A program made the translations under genes and the position numbers. Of a DNA stretch of 64,000 nt, positions 42,649 to 50,826 are shown one piece after another. Under the pieces are notes generated by a model. It had not been told where the DNA came from and did not search any database. It saw only the letters and a list, made by a program, of their open reading frames with translations. This DNA is from CAYJNO01 sp964371715 (GTDB lineage: Bacteria; Bacillota_I; Bacilli_A; Erysipelotrichales; Erysipelotrichaceae), in assembly GCA_964371715.1 (NCBI GenBank), contig CAYJNO010000008.1, positions 1 through 64,000 of the forward strand, given 5' to 3'. Numbering within the stretch: the first letter of the stretch is position 1; each line of letters opens with the position of its first letter.

Positions 42649-43491
42649 ATGGCAGTAAATAAACAAGCTATAAAAGCTAGAATTAAATCAATTAATGCTA
42701 CTAAAAAAATTACTAGTGCCATGCAATTAATTGCTAATGCAAAGCTTGCAAAGCAAAGAAATGAAATGGAAAAAAATAAAGAATATGCAACACTATTACG
42801 AGCGGTTATCAATGATGTACTTGCAAAAAATAGTGATGTAGATAGTAAATATTTAAAAATAAAAACTTCTCAAAAATCATTATATATAGTGTTTACAAGT
42901 GACCTTGGTCTGTGTGGCGGATATAATGCAAATATGGGTAAGCTTGCATTAGAATCAATTAAACAAGATGATGATGTAATAGTAGTTGGAACAAAATTAT
43001 TTAAATCTTTAAAGAAAAAAGGATTAAATGTTATCAATGAATTTCAAAGTGTAGATGATGTAACAATTGATATTATTAAAGATTTAGTAGATATTGCGTT
43101 ATTAAAATATTTAGATAATGAAATTGGTTCTATTAAAGTTATTTATACTGAATTTATTAACACTATGACTTTTGAGGCAAAGGAATTAACAATTTTACCA
43201 GTTGAAATTGAGAAGACTAATATGCCAGGCTTAAAGAAAGAAACAATATTTGAGCCAAGTGCAGATGAAATATTAAACAATTTGATTCCAATGATGGTAC
43301 AAAATATTACTTATTCACTGTTATTAGAAACAAAAACTGCAGAACAAGGAGCAAGACGTCTAGCAATGGATGCAGCTACTACTAATGCAGAAGAATTAAA
43401 TGATAAATTAGTATTAGCGTATAATCAGGCTCGACAATCAGCAATTACTCAAGAAATTACTGAAATTGTTGCTGGTGCTGATGCAATATAG
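42649..43491 (+). CDS. atpG: F-type ATP synthase subunit gamma
   Basis: The 280-residue central shaft has the N-terminal coiled-coil helix (IKSINATKKITSAMQLIANA), the middle Rossmann-like domain (FTSDLGLCGGYN), and the C-terminal helix RRLAMDAATTNAEELND ending in QARQSAITQEITEIV. It rotates within alpha3beta3 and contacts epsilon and the c ring. Confidence 0.95.
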   Translation: MAVNKQAIKARIKSINATKKITSAMQLIANAKLAKQRNEMEKNKEYATLLRAVINDVLAKNSDVDSKYLKIKTSQKSLYIVFTSDLGLCGGYNANMGKLALESIKQDDDVIVVGTKLFKSLKKKGLNVINEFQSVDDVTIDIIKDLVDIALLKYLDNEIGSIKVIYTEFINTMTFEAKELTILPVEIEKTNMPGLKKETIFEPSADEILNNLIPMMVQNITYSLLLETKTAEQGARRLAMDAATTNAEELNDKLVLAYNQARQSAITQEITEIVAGADAI

Positions 43492-43502
43492 AAGGATACT
43501 TT

Positions 43503-44912
43503 ATGGAAAAAAATATAGGAAAAATTATTCAAGTAATTGGTCCGGTTGTAGATATTAGATTTTCACATGGTGCTTTACCATCATTAAAAAATGCAATTGT
43601 TGTAGATTTAGGTGATGATAAAACATTAGTTGTTGAAGCAGCTCAACACGTTGGTGATGATGTTGTTAGATGTATTGCAATGGGATCAACTGATGGATTA
43701 GTACGTGGAATGCCATGTACAGATACAAAAGATTTTATTAGAGTGCCAGTAGGAAATGATGTTTTAGGACGTATGTTTAATGTACTTGGTGAAGAAATAG
43801 ATGGAAAAGAAAAATTATGTAAAGATGTAACAACTTTACCAATTCATCGTAGCGCTCCATCATTTGCTGAGCAACAAACTGTAGCTGAAGTATTAGAAAC
43901 TGGTATTAAAGTAATCGATTTATTATGTCCTTATGCTCGTGGTGGTAAAGTTGGATTATTCGGTGGTGCTGGAGTTGGTAAAACAGTATTAATGCAAGAA
44001 TTAATTCACAATATTGCAAAAGAGCATGGTGGTCAATCAGTAGTAGCAGGTGTTGGAGAAAGAACACGTGAAGGTAATGACATGTATCATGAAATGGATG
44101 AATCAGGAGTTTTAAGTAAAACTGTATTAGTTTACGGACAAATGAATGAGTCACCAGGAGCAAGAATGCGTGTTGCTTTAAGTGGACTAACGATGGCTGA
44201 ATATTTTAGAGATTATCAAAATCAAGATGTTTTATTATTCGTTGATAATATCTTTAGATTTACACAAGCAGGTTCTGAGGTGTCGGCTTTATTAGGTCGT
44301 ATGCCATCAGCAGTTGGATACCAACCAACTCTTGCAACTGAAATGGGGCAATTACAAGAAAGAATCACTTCTACTGATAAAGGTTCTATTACATCAATTC
44401 AAGCTATTTATGTACCAGCAGATGACTTAACCGATCCAGCTCCTGCCACAGCTTTCACGCACTTAGATGCTAAAACGGTATTAGACCGTGGAATTGCTGC
44501 CTTAGGTATTTATCCTGCAGTAGATCCATTAGAATCAGCTTCTCGTATCCTAGATCCTTTAGTAGTTGGTGAAGCACATTATGAAACAGCAAGAGGTGTT
44601 CAATCTTTATTACAACGTTATAAAGAGTTACAAGATATTATCGCAATCTTAGGTATGGATGAATTATCAGATGAAGATAAAGTAATTGTAAACCGTGCTC
44701 GTCGTGTAAGAAACTTCTTATCACAACCATTCAATGTTGCTGAAAAATTTAGTGGTATGGATGGGCGTTATGTACCTTTAGAAGATACAGTTAATAGCTT
44801 TAGTGAGATATTACTTGGGAAATATGACCATCTACCAGAACAAGCATTTATGATGTGTGGTACAATTGAAGATGTAGTTAAAAAAGCTAAGGATTTAGGT
44901 TATAATGCTTAA
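43503..44912 (+). CDS. atpD: F-type ATP synthase subunit beta
   Basis: The 469-residue catalytic subunit has Walker A GGAGVGKTVLMQEL (about residue 155), the catalytic Glu in GVGERTREGNDMY, Walker B VLLFVDNIFRFTQAG and the DELSDED motif near the C-terminus. It makes or hydrolyses ATP. It overlaps atpC by 8 bases. Confidence 0.98.
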   Translation: MEKNIGKIIQVIGPVVDIRFSHGALPSLKNAIVVDLGDDKTLVVEAAQHVGDDVVRCIAMGSTDGLVRGMPCTDTKDFIRVPVGNDVLGRMFNVLGEEIDGKEKLCKDVTTLPIHRSAPSFAEQQTVAEVLETGIKVIDLLCPYARGGKVGLFGGAGVGKTVLMQELIHNIAKEHGGQSVVAGVGERTREGNDMYHEMDESGVLSKTVLVYGQMNESPGARMRVALSGLTMAEYFRDYQNQDVLLFVDNIFRFTQAGSEVSALLGRMPSAVGYQPTLATEMGQLQERITSTDKGSITSIQAIYVPADDLTDPAPATAFTHLDAKTVLDRGIAALGIYPAVDPLESASRILDPLVVGEAHYETARGVQSLLQRYKELQDIIAILGMDELSDEDKVIVNRARRVRNFLSQPFNVAEKFSGMDGRYVPLEDTVNSFSEILLGKYDHLPEQAFMMCGTIEDVVKKAKDLGYNA

Positions 44913-45297
44913 TATTAAAATCATTACTCCTTTTGGATTATATGATAGCTTAACTGCAAAAATTGTAAATGTCAGAACAAGTGATGGACAACGTGGTATT
45001 TTACCAAACCATTTACCTTTGGTAACAACTCTAGAAATATCTAAAATGGAAATTGAAACAGAAAGTGAAAGAAGAACATATACGATAAGTGGTGGATTAT
45101 TTTACTTAGATGATGAAAACAATGTCTCAATCTTAGTTGATACAATTGAAAATGTTGATGATATTGATGTTGAAAGAGCAAAAATAGCAAAAGAAAAAGC
45201 TGAAAAAATTATTTCAAGTAAAGGAAGTAATCATGAAATGATGCTTGCTGAGATTTCTTTGAAAAAAGCAATAAATAGAATTTCAAATTCAAAATAA
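44905..45297 (+). CDS. atpC: F-type ATP synthase subunit epsilon
   Basis: The 130-residue subunit has the N-terminal beta-sandwich (LNIKIITPFGLYDS, TSDGQRGILPNHLPLV, TISGGLFYLDD) and a C-terminal helical hairpin (IDVERAKIAKEKAEK...) that can inhibit the enzyme. It joins gamma to the c ring. It overlaps atpD by 8 bases, and its stop overlaps the DUF1146 start. Confidence 0.94.
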   Translation: MLNIKIITPFGLYDSLTAKIVNVRTSDGQRGILPNHLPLVTTLEISKMEIETESERRTYTISGGLFYLDDENNVSILVDTIENVDDIDVERAKIAKEKAEKIISSKGSNHEMMLAEISLKKAINRISNSK

Positions 45298-45497
45298 TGA
45301 ATGTAGATAATATTGTAGATTTAATCATTTATGTCTTTTGTTTTATAGCTAGCATGTATGCTTTAGAATCAATCAATTTTGAAAAGTTTATTAAAAAGAA
45401 TAAAGTGGCAAGTGCCTGGTTATTATATTTATTGTTAGCATTTAGTTTAGCTTATTTAACAGCTCAATTCTTATTTGCGATAAATATTTTTGGATAA
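45297..45497 (+). CDS. DUF1146 (YwzB-like) membrane protein
   Basis: The 66-residue protein has two membrane helices (about residues 8-24 and 40-58). The size, helix pattern and position right after atpC match DUF1146/YwzB of Bacillus. Function unknown. It shares a TAATG junction with atpC and ends the atp operon before a strong terminator. Confidence 0.78.
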   Translation: MNVDNIVDLIIYVFCFIASMYALESINFEKFIKKNKVASAWLLYLLLAFSLAYLTAQFLFAINIFG

Positions 45498-45505
45498 TTT
45501 AAACT

Positions 45506-45533
45506 AACGATAGCTTATAGCTATCGTTTTTTT
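45506..45533 (+). terminator. Terminator of the atp operon
   Basis: AACGATAGCT - TAT - AGCTATCGTT followed by T run. Confidence 0.92.
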
Positions 45534-45556
45534 CTTTTCTGCTAAAGAATAAAAAA

Positions 45557-45565
45557 TGATATAAT
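45557..45565 (+). promoter_or_regulatory. Extended -10 promoter of pepF
   Basis: TGATATAAT (TGN-TATAAT), 20 bases before the pepF start. Confidence 0.5.
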
Positions 45566-45584
45566 ATTTAAAATGGAGGATATT

Positions 45585-47375
45585 ATGGAAGCAATTAAAA
45601 GAAGTGAAGTAAAAATTGAAAATACATGGAATACAAGTGATATATTTAGTACAAATGAAAAATGGCAAAAGACCTTAGACCATTGCATTGAAGAATTTAA
45701 ATCTTTTAAAAATTTTGAAGGGGAATTAAATAACGCTAAATCTTTATTAGATTTTTTTGAAAAACTAGAAGAAGTAACTCGTACATTTCAATCAGTATAT
45801 CATTATGCAGTATTAAATAATGATGTAGATATTAGTAATAGTGATAGTTATGCCAACCTAGCAAAAGTCAAAGAAGCTAGCGTTAAATTTAATCAGTCTT
45901 TAGCTTTTAGCAATGTAGAAATATTGAAAATTGATAATAGTAAATTAGAAGGTTTTTATAATGAAATTCCAGCATTAAGAAAATATGAACGTTCAATAAA
46001 AGAAATTATGCGTGATAAAAATCATACTTTAACAGAAAAAGAAGAATCTTTACTTGCTTTAATGGGAGAAATAAATCAAAGTCCAAAAGATACTTTTATG
46101 ATTTTAAATAATGCTGATATGAAGTTTGATGATGCAATAGATGCAAATGGTTATACTCATCGTTTATCAAATGCTAGTTATTTATCATTATTATCAAATA
46201 AAGATAGAGTGCTTAGAGAAGATGCATTTAAAAAATTATTTAAAGGTTATGGCAGTTTAAATAATACATTAGCCCAAATTTTATCAACTCAAAATAAAAT
46301 GTTAGCTACAAATGCAACAGCTAGAAATTTTAACAGTGCAATTGAGGCATCATTGCATAATACTAATGTTCCAATAGAGACTTATCATAATCTAATTAAA
46401 ACAGTACATTCAAAAATTGGTGTATTACATAAATATATGGCTTTAAGAAAAAAAGTATTAAATGTCGAAGAATTACATATGTATGATTTATACGTACCAA
46501 TGTTGGATGAATATAATATTAGCGTACCTTTTGAAGAAGCAGTTAATAATGTTTTAGAATCAACAATGATTCTAGGAAAAGATTATTATCAAACACTAAA
46601 AAAAGGTTTTGAATCAAGATGGGTTGATATTTATGAAAATATAGGTAAAAGAAGTGGTGCCTATTCGATGGGTGTAAATGTTCATCCTTTTGTACTGATG
46701 AATTATAGCGAAACATTAGATAGTGAATTTACTTTAGCTCATGAAATGGGACATGCAATGCATTCATATCTATCAACTAGAAATCAAAATTATTTAGATT
46801 CAAAATATGTTATTTTTGTCGCTGAAGTAGCTTCTACTTGTAATGAGGCATTATTGATGGATTATTTATTAAAAAATAATGATGATATTAAATTTAAAGC
46901 ATTCTTAATTAATCACTTTTTAGAGCAATTTAGAACTACCTTATATCGTCAATGTATGTTTGCAGAATTCGAGTTAAAAATAAGTGAATTACAACAAAGT
47001 GGTGTTGCTCTTAGTAAGGATGTTTTAAATAAAGAATACTATAAATTAAATAAGTTTTATTATGGTGATGATGTATTTGTGGATGAAGAAATTGCATTAG
47101 AATGGTCACGCATACCACATTTCTATTTTAACTACTATGTTTATCAATATGCAACGGGATTTAGTGCTGCTATGGCTCTATCTAAAAAGATAATAAATCG
47201 AGAAGAGAATGCTGTTGAAAATTACTTAAATTTCTTAAAAGGTGGATGCAGTAAATCACCTATTGACCTATTAAAAGATGGAGGAGTTGATATGAGTACT
47301 CCAAAACCAATAGAGGAAGCATTGGACTTATTTGATTCATTAATTGAAGAATTAGAAAATATCATGTGTAATTAG
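45585..47375 (+). CDS. pepF: Oligoendopeptidase F (M3 family)
   Basis: PepF is a zinc metallopeptidase that cuts short peptides in the cytosol. The 596-residue protein carries the M3 zinc site HEMGHAMHSYLS (HExxH, about residue 385) with the third ligand Glu in FVAEVASTCNEALL about 25-30 residues later. The C-terminal PepF features YQYATGFSAAMALS are also present. The ATG at 45585 follows TGGAGGA by 7 bases; the ATG at 45573 is within that SD region. Confidence 0.94.
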   Translation: MEAIKRSEVKIENTWNTSDIFSTNEKWQKTLDHCIEEFKSFKNFEGELNNAKSLLDFFEKLEEVTRTFQSVYHYAVLNNDVDISNSDSYANLAKVKEASVKFNQSLAFSNVEILKIDNSKLEGFYNEIPALRKYERSIKEIMRDKNHTLTEKEESLLALMGEINQSPKDTFMILNNADMKFDDAIDANGYTHRLSNASYLSLLSNKDRVLREDAFKKLFKGYGSLNNTLAQILSTQNKMLATNATARNFNSAIEASLHNTNVPIETYHNLIKTVHSKIGVLHKYMALRKKVLNVEELHMYDLYVPMLDEYNISVPFEEAVNNVLESTMILGKDYYQTLKKGFESRWVDIYENIGKRSGAYSMGVNVHPFVLMNYSETLDSEFTLAHEMGHAMHSYLSTRNQNYLDSKYVIFVAEVASTCNEALLMDYLLKNNDDIKFKAFLINHFLEQFRTTLYRQCMFAEFELKISELQQSGVALSKDVLNKEYYKLNKFYYGDDVFVDEEIALEWSRIPHFYFNYYVYQYATGFSAAMALSKKIINREENAVENYLNFLKGGCSKSPIDLLKDGGVDMSTPKPIEEALDLFDSLIEELENIMCN

Positions 47376-47398
47376 TGATAGTAGCAGTATTTAATTTA

Positions 47399-47407
47399 TG
47401 CTATAAT
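47399..47407 (+). promoter_or_regulatory. Extended -10 promoter of the tagO-like gene
   Basis: TGCTATAAT (TGN-TATAAT), 35 bases before the start codon; no clear -35. Confidence 0.5.
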
Positions 47408-47442
47408 AAAAAAGTTAGATAAATAACTATATGAGGTAATAA

Positions 47443-48579
47443 ATGAATTTTTTAGAAGAAGGTTTTGATTTACTAATAAGTGCATGGGAGTACTTTGTTA
47501 TCCCATTTATTATAGCTTTAATATTAGTTCCGGTATGTAAAAAAATAGGTTTATTTTTAGGTGTGTATGCAGAAGAAAATAACCGTACTGTTCATAGTGG
47601 TAAAATTGTAAGAATGGGTGGATTAGCAATATATCTTGCATTTATTATTAGTGCATCACTGATATTAAGTGTAGATAATACTTTTTTAGCAATAATTATT
47701 GGTGGTGCAGTAGTATTTACTGGTGGACTTTTAGATGACATATATAATTTAAAACCAATTGTAAAAATTGGATTCCAATTAGCTGGTGCCTTAATAGCGA
47801 TTGTTTTTGGTGATATCAGCTTATCTACAATAACTTTACCATTCATTATAATAGATACTACTGCAATATCATTTTTCATTTCATTAATTTGGATAGTTGG
47901 TGTTTCGAATGCTATTAATTTAATTGATGGATTAGATGGATTAAGTGGTGGAATAAGTTTTATTGTATTATGTGTAATTGGTATGATAGGTTTTTTTATG
48001 GGACGTTTAGATATATCAATGCTATCAGCAATATTAGCTTTTTCAATTTTAGGATTCTTGCCATATAATTTCAATCCTGCTTCTATTTTTATGGGAGATT
48101 GTGGTGCATTATTTTTAGGTTATATGATTGCTTGTATATCTTTGTTAGGATTTAAAACATCAGCGTTTATAACACTAGGTTTTCCAATAATTATCTTGGC
48201 GGTTCCACTTGCAGATACTGCATTAGCTATTATAAGAAGAAAAATTAAAGGTCAAAGAATTTCTGAAGCTGATCGTGATCACTTACACCATGTTTTAATG
48301 TTAAAAATGGGTTTAAATCATCGAAATACAGTATTAGTTCTTTATACTGTTACAGCACTTTTTGGATTAAGTGCATTAATAACGTTTTATAGTAAAATTT
48401 TAGGTATGATTTTATTAATAATATTAAGTTTTATAGCTTGGATTTTTATTGAAGCTACAGGAATGATTAATCCGAAATTTCATCCAGTTATTGGATTGTG
48501 TAGAAGAATTACTAAACATCCAAAGAAAAGTTTTGATGCAAAATTTGAGGCAAATAGAATACATAAAAATGAGAATTAA
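47443..48579 (+). CDS. tagO: Undecaprenyl-phosphate GlcNAc-1-phosphate transferase (TagO/WecA-like, MraY family)
   Basis: This membrane enzyme starts wall teichoic acid or similar glycan synthesis by moving a sugar-1-phosphate to undecaprenyl phosphate. The 378-residue protein has about ten helices. Family motifs are GGLLDDIYNLKP (Asp-Asp), NLIDGLDGLSGG, FMGDCGALFLGY and DRDHLHHVL. TagO/WecA is favoured over MraY because of these motifs and because no other mur genes are nearby. SD is GAGGT. Confidence 0.9.
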   Translation: MNFLEEGFDLLISAWEYFVIPFIIALILVPVCKKIGLFLGVYAEENNRTVHSGKIVRMGGLAIYLAFIISASLILSVDNTFLAIIIGGAVVFTGGLLDDIYNLKPIVKIGFQLAGALIAIVFGDISLSTITLPFIIIDTTAISFFISLIWIVGVSNAINLIDGLDGLSGGISFIVLCVIGMIGFFMGRLDISMLSAILAFSILGFLPYNFNPASIFMGDCGALFLGYMIACISLLGFKTSAFITLGFPIIILAVPLADTALAIIRRKIKGQRISEADRDHLHHVLMLKMGLNHRNTVLVLYTVTALFGLSALITFYSKILGMILLIILSFIAWIFIEATGMINPKFHPVIGLCRRITKHPKKSFDAKFEANRIHKNEN

Positions 48580-48593
48580 TTCTCATTTTTTTT
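48565..48593 (+). terminator. Terminator after the tagO-like gene
   Basis: AAAAATGAGAATTAATTCTCATTTTT with further T; it includes the gene's stop codon. Confidence 0.85.
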
Positions 48594-48622
48594 AATGTTT
48601 TATACAATTATAGTCAAAACAA

Positions 48623-48660
48623 AATGTATACATTAAAACTTCTTGTTTTATTGTTAACAA
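48623..48660 (+). promoter_or_regulatory. Two palindromes upstream of the gap promoter
   Basis: AATGTATACATT (48623-48634) and TTGTTAACAA (48651-48660) are perfect palindromes 40 and 14 bases before the -35. They could be operator sites; no cognate regulator is visible here. Confidence 0.35.
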
Positions 48661-48674
48661 ATACCTTAGAATAA

Positions 48675-48703
48675 TTGACAATTACTTTTTAAATACCTAT
48701 AAT
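48675..48703 (+). promoter_or_regulatory. gap promoter
   Basis: TTGACA (48675-48680), 17-bp spacer, TATAAT (48698-48703): a perfect consensus promoter fitting high expression of glycolytic GAPDH. Confidence 0.9.
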
Positions 48704-48727
48704 TGAATGGTATAGGAGGACTAAATA

Positions 48728-49741
48728 ATGTCAGTAAAAGTAGCAATTAATGGTTTTGGACGTATTGGACGTTTAGCATTCAGACAAATGTTCGGTGCAG
48801 AAGGGTATGATATCGTAGCAATTAACGATTTAACAAGCCCATCTATGTTAGCTCATTTATTAAAATATGATACAGCACAAGGTAGATATGCTGGTCAAGT
48901 TGAAGCTGGTGAAGATTCAATTACAGTAAATGGAAAAACAATCAAAATTTACAAAGAAAGAGACCCAAAAAACTTACCTTGGGGAGAATTAGATGTAGAT
49001 GTAGTATTAGAATGTACAGGATTCTTCGCAGGAAAAGATAAATCACAAGCTCATATTGATGCTGGTGCAAAAAAAGTAGTTATCAGTGCTCCTGCTGGAA
49101 ATGATTTACCAACTGTAGTATTTGGTGTAAATGAATCAATCTTAACAGCAGAAGATACAATCATCTCTGCAGCTTCATGTACAACAAACTGCTTAGCTCC
49201 AATGGCTGATACTTTAAATAAGTATGCAGAAATTCAATCAGGTATCATGACAACTGTTCATGCTTACACAGGAGATCAAATGACTCTTGATGGACCTCAC
49301 CCTAAAGGTGATTTAAGAAGAGCAAGAGCTGCTGCTGCTAATATTGTACCTAACTCTACAGGTGCTGCTAAAGCTATCGGTTTAGTTTGCCCAGAGTTAA
49401 ATGGTAAATTAGTAGGAAGTGCTCAACGTGTTCCAGTTGTAACTGGATCAAGCACAATTTTAGTTGCTGTTGTTAAGGGAACTGATGTAACTGTTGAAGG
49501 AATCAATGCAGCTATGAAAGCAGCATCTAATGATTCTTACGGATATACTGAAGAGCAATTAGTATCTTCTGATATTATCGGAATTACTGAAGGTTCTTTA
49601 TTTGATGCTACTCAAACTTTAGTTACTAAAGTTGGAGAAGATACTTATCAAATACAAGTTGTTTCTTGGTATGACAATGAAAACAGCTACACTAGCCAAA
49701 TGGTTAGAACTATTAAATATTTCTCTGAATTATCTAAATAG
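48728..49741 (+). CDS. gap: Glyceraldehyde-3-phosphate dehydrogenase
   Basis: GAPDH oxidises glyceraldehyde-3-phosphate with NAD+ and phosphate in glycolysis. The 337-residue protein has the NAD site AINGFGRIGRLAFRQM, the catalytic Cys in ISAASCTTNCLAP (about residue 155), the His in TTVHAYTGDQ, and WYDNENSYTSQMVRT at the end. It is typed as catabolic by its strong promoter and single copy here; this is inference. SD is AGGAGG. Codons are less AT-biased than the neighbours, as expected for a highly expressed gene. Confidence 0.97.
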   Translation: MSVKVAINGFGRIGRLAFRQMFGAEGYDIVAINDLTSPSMLAHLLKYDTAQGRYAGQVEAGEDSITVNGKTIKIYKERDPKNLPWGELDVDVVLECTGFFAGKDKSQAHIDAGAKKVVISAPAGNDLPTVVFGVNESILTAEDTIISAASCTTNCLAPMADTLNKYAEIQSGIMTTVHAYTGDQMTLDGPHPKGDLRRARAAAANIVPNSTGAAKAIGLVCPELNGKLVGSAQRVPVVTGSSTILVAVVKGTDVTVEGINAAMKAASNDSYGYTEEQLVSSDIIGITEGSLFDATQTLVTKVGEDTYQIQVVSWYDNENSYTSQMVRTIKYFSELSK

Positions 49742-49753
49742 TAAAATAAATTT

Positions 49754-49784
49754 AGAATCACACACTGGTGTGATTCTTTTTTTT
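49754..49784 (+). terminator. Terminator after gap
   Basis: AGAATCACAC - ACTG - GTGTGATTCT followed by T7. The rest of the gap to 50004 is AT-rich; I see no further confident element. Confidence 0.92.
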
Positions 49785-50003
49785 ATATTAATATTCAATA
49801 GAGTTCATTATTTAATATTGAAGTAAGATATACCTTAATTTATAAATCTAAATATAAATTATTAAAGTTAATAATATAATGATACAAATTTAATTACACA
49901 TGTATAAATGTTATGTTGTTTACTTCATTTTTTTACAGTTCATTACATTTTGAATTCCAAAAAATATTAAAGTTGTAAAATGATTTCATTAGAGAGAAAC
50001 AAC

Positions 50004-50588
50004 ATGAAAAAAATCAAAGTATTAAGAAAATCATTGCTTGTATCATTATCATTATTATTAGTAATTAATTTATCTTTTGTATCATTTGCAGCAGAAGATA
50101 CACAAAATAAAAATAGTCAAAATGAAGACGGTGTAACAAATACACCAGATCCAAGTGTAACACCTGATACAAGACCTGAAGTTGAAATTGAGGATGATCA
50201 GACTCCAGAAATTGTAATTGAAGATGAAGATACTCCTGAATCTGGGGCTGCATGGGCATTATTAAACTTAATTCTTACTAATGTAGTAGTGATTGCTTCT
50301 ATTTATATGTTGTTTAGACACTTCAAAGATAAAGAAGATGATGAAGAAAATAAAGAAAAAGGTAATGAAAGAAAATTAGAAAAAAAAGGTAGATATAGAA
50401 TTATAAGTATTGTAGTTGCAATTATAAGTATAATTACATTTATCTTAACTGAAGACATGACATTGCCTATGATAATTGTCGATAGATGGACACCATTAAT
50501 GGTGGTGTACGCTTTAGTACAATCATTAGTAGCTTATAAATCAAAACAAGAATACAAAGATAGAGAAGAAGTAGAAACGCAACAATAA
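50004..50588 (+). CDS. Short surface protein consisting of signal peptide, acidic Pro/Thr linker and C-terminal membrane module
   Basis: The 194-residue protein has a signal peptide (about residues 1-30, ending SFAA). A roughly 50-residue Pro/Thr/Asp/Glu linker follows (TNTPDPSVTPDTRPEV). The C-terminal module is GAAWALLNLIL leading into helix 1, a strongly charged loop (KDKEDDEENKEKGNERK), helix 2 ending FILTEDM, the motif TLPMIIVDRWTP, and helix 3. The same module ends the 50827 protein (WSLFDLA ... TQDFTLPMIIFDEWS). No functional domain precedes it, so this is close to a bare module. ATG 50004 begins the signal peptide; ATG 49980 is upstream in frame. Function unknown. Confidence 0.75.
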   Translation: MKKIKVLRKSLLVSLSLLLVINLSFVSFAAEDTQNKNSQNEDGVTNTPDPSVTPDTRPEVEIEDDQTPEIVIEDEDTPESGAAWALLNLILTNVVVIASIYMLFRHFKDKEDDEENKEKGNERKLEKKGRYRIISIVVAIISIITFILTEDMTLPMIIVDRWTPLMVVYALVQSLVAYKSKQEYKDREEVETQQ

Positions 50589-50627
50589 TTGAATATACGA
50601 TAATCAATATATTTCAATAATAAATTA

Positions 50628-50672
50628 AAGATGTTAGTGATTAAGGTTATTTAATTATTAGCATCTTTTTTA
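50628..50672 (+). terminator. Terminator after the short surface protein
   Basis: AGATGTTA ... TAGCATCT with an imperfect inner stem (ATTAA/TTAAT), then T6. The stretch to 50826 otherwise holds only the next promoter. Confidence 0.6.
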
Positions 50673-50774
50673 GTGACAAATCATAACGATAGTAAATGAA
50701 TTTATAAAATTAAAGATATCTGTAAATCATAGTGGAAATGAAAAATATTATTTTAATTCTTTAAAGCTATTACC

Positions 50775-50803
50775 TTGACCAACCAATAATTTTTATTTAT
50801 AGT
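50775..50803 (+). promoter_or_regulatory. Promoter of the large surface protein
   Basis: TTGACC (50775-50780), 17-bp spacer, TATAGT (50798-50803). Confidence 0.6.
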
Positions 50804-50826
50804 TTTAAAAATTAGAGGAGAAAACT

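Noticed and set aside
47592..48074. A 160-codon open frame on the minus strand inside the tagO-like gene.
   Set aside because: It has no SD and no family resemblance, and it lies wholly opposite a strongly conserved gene; it is an antisense shadow.
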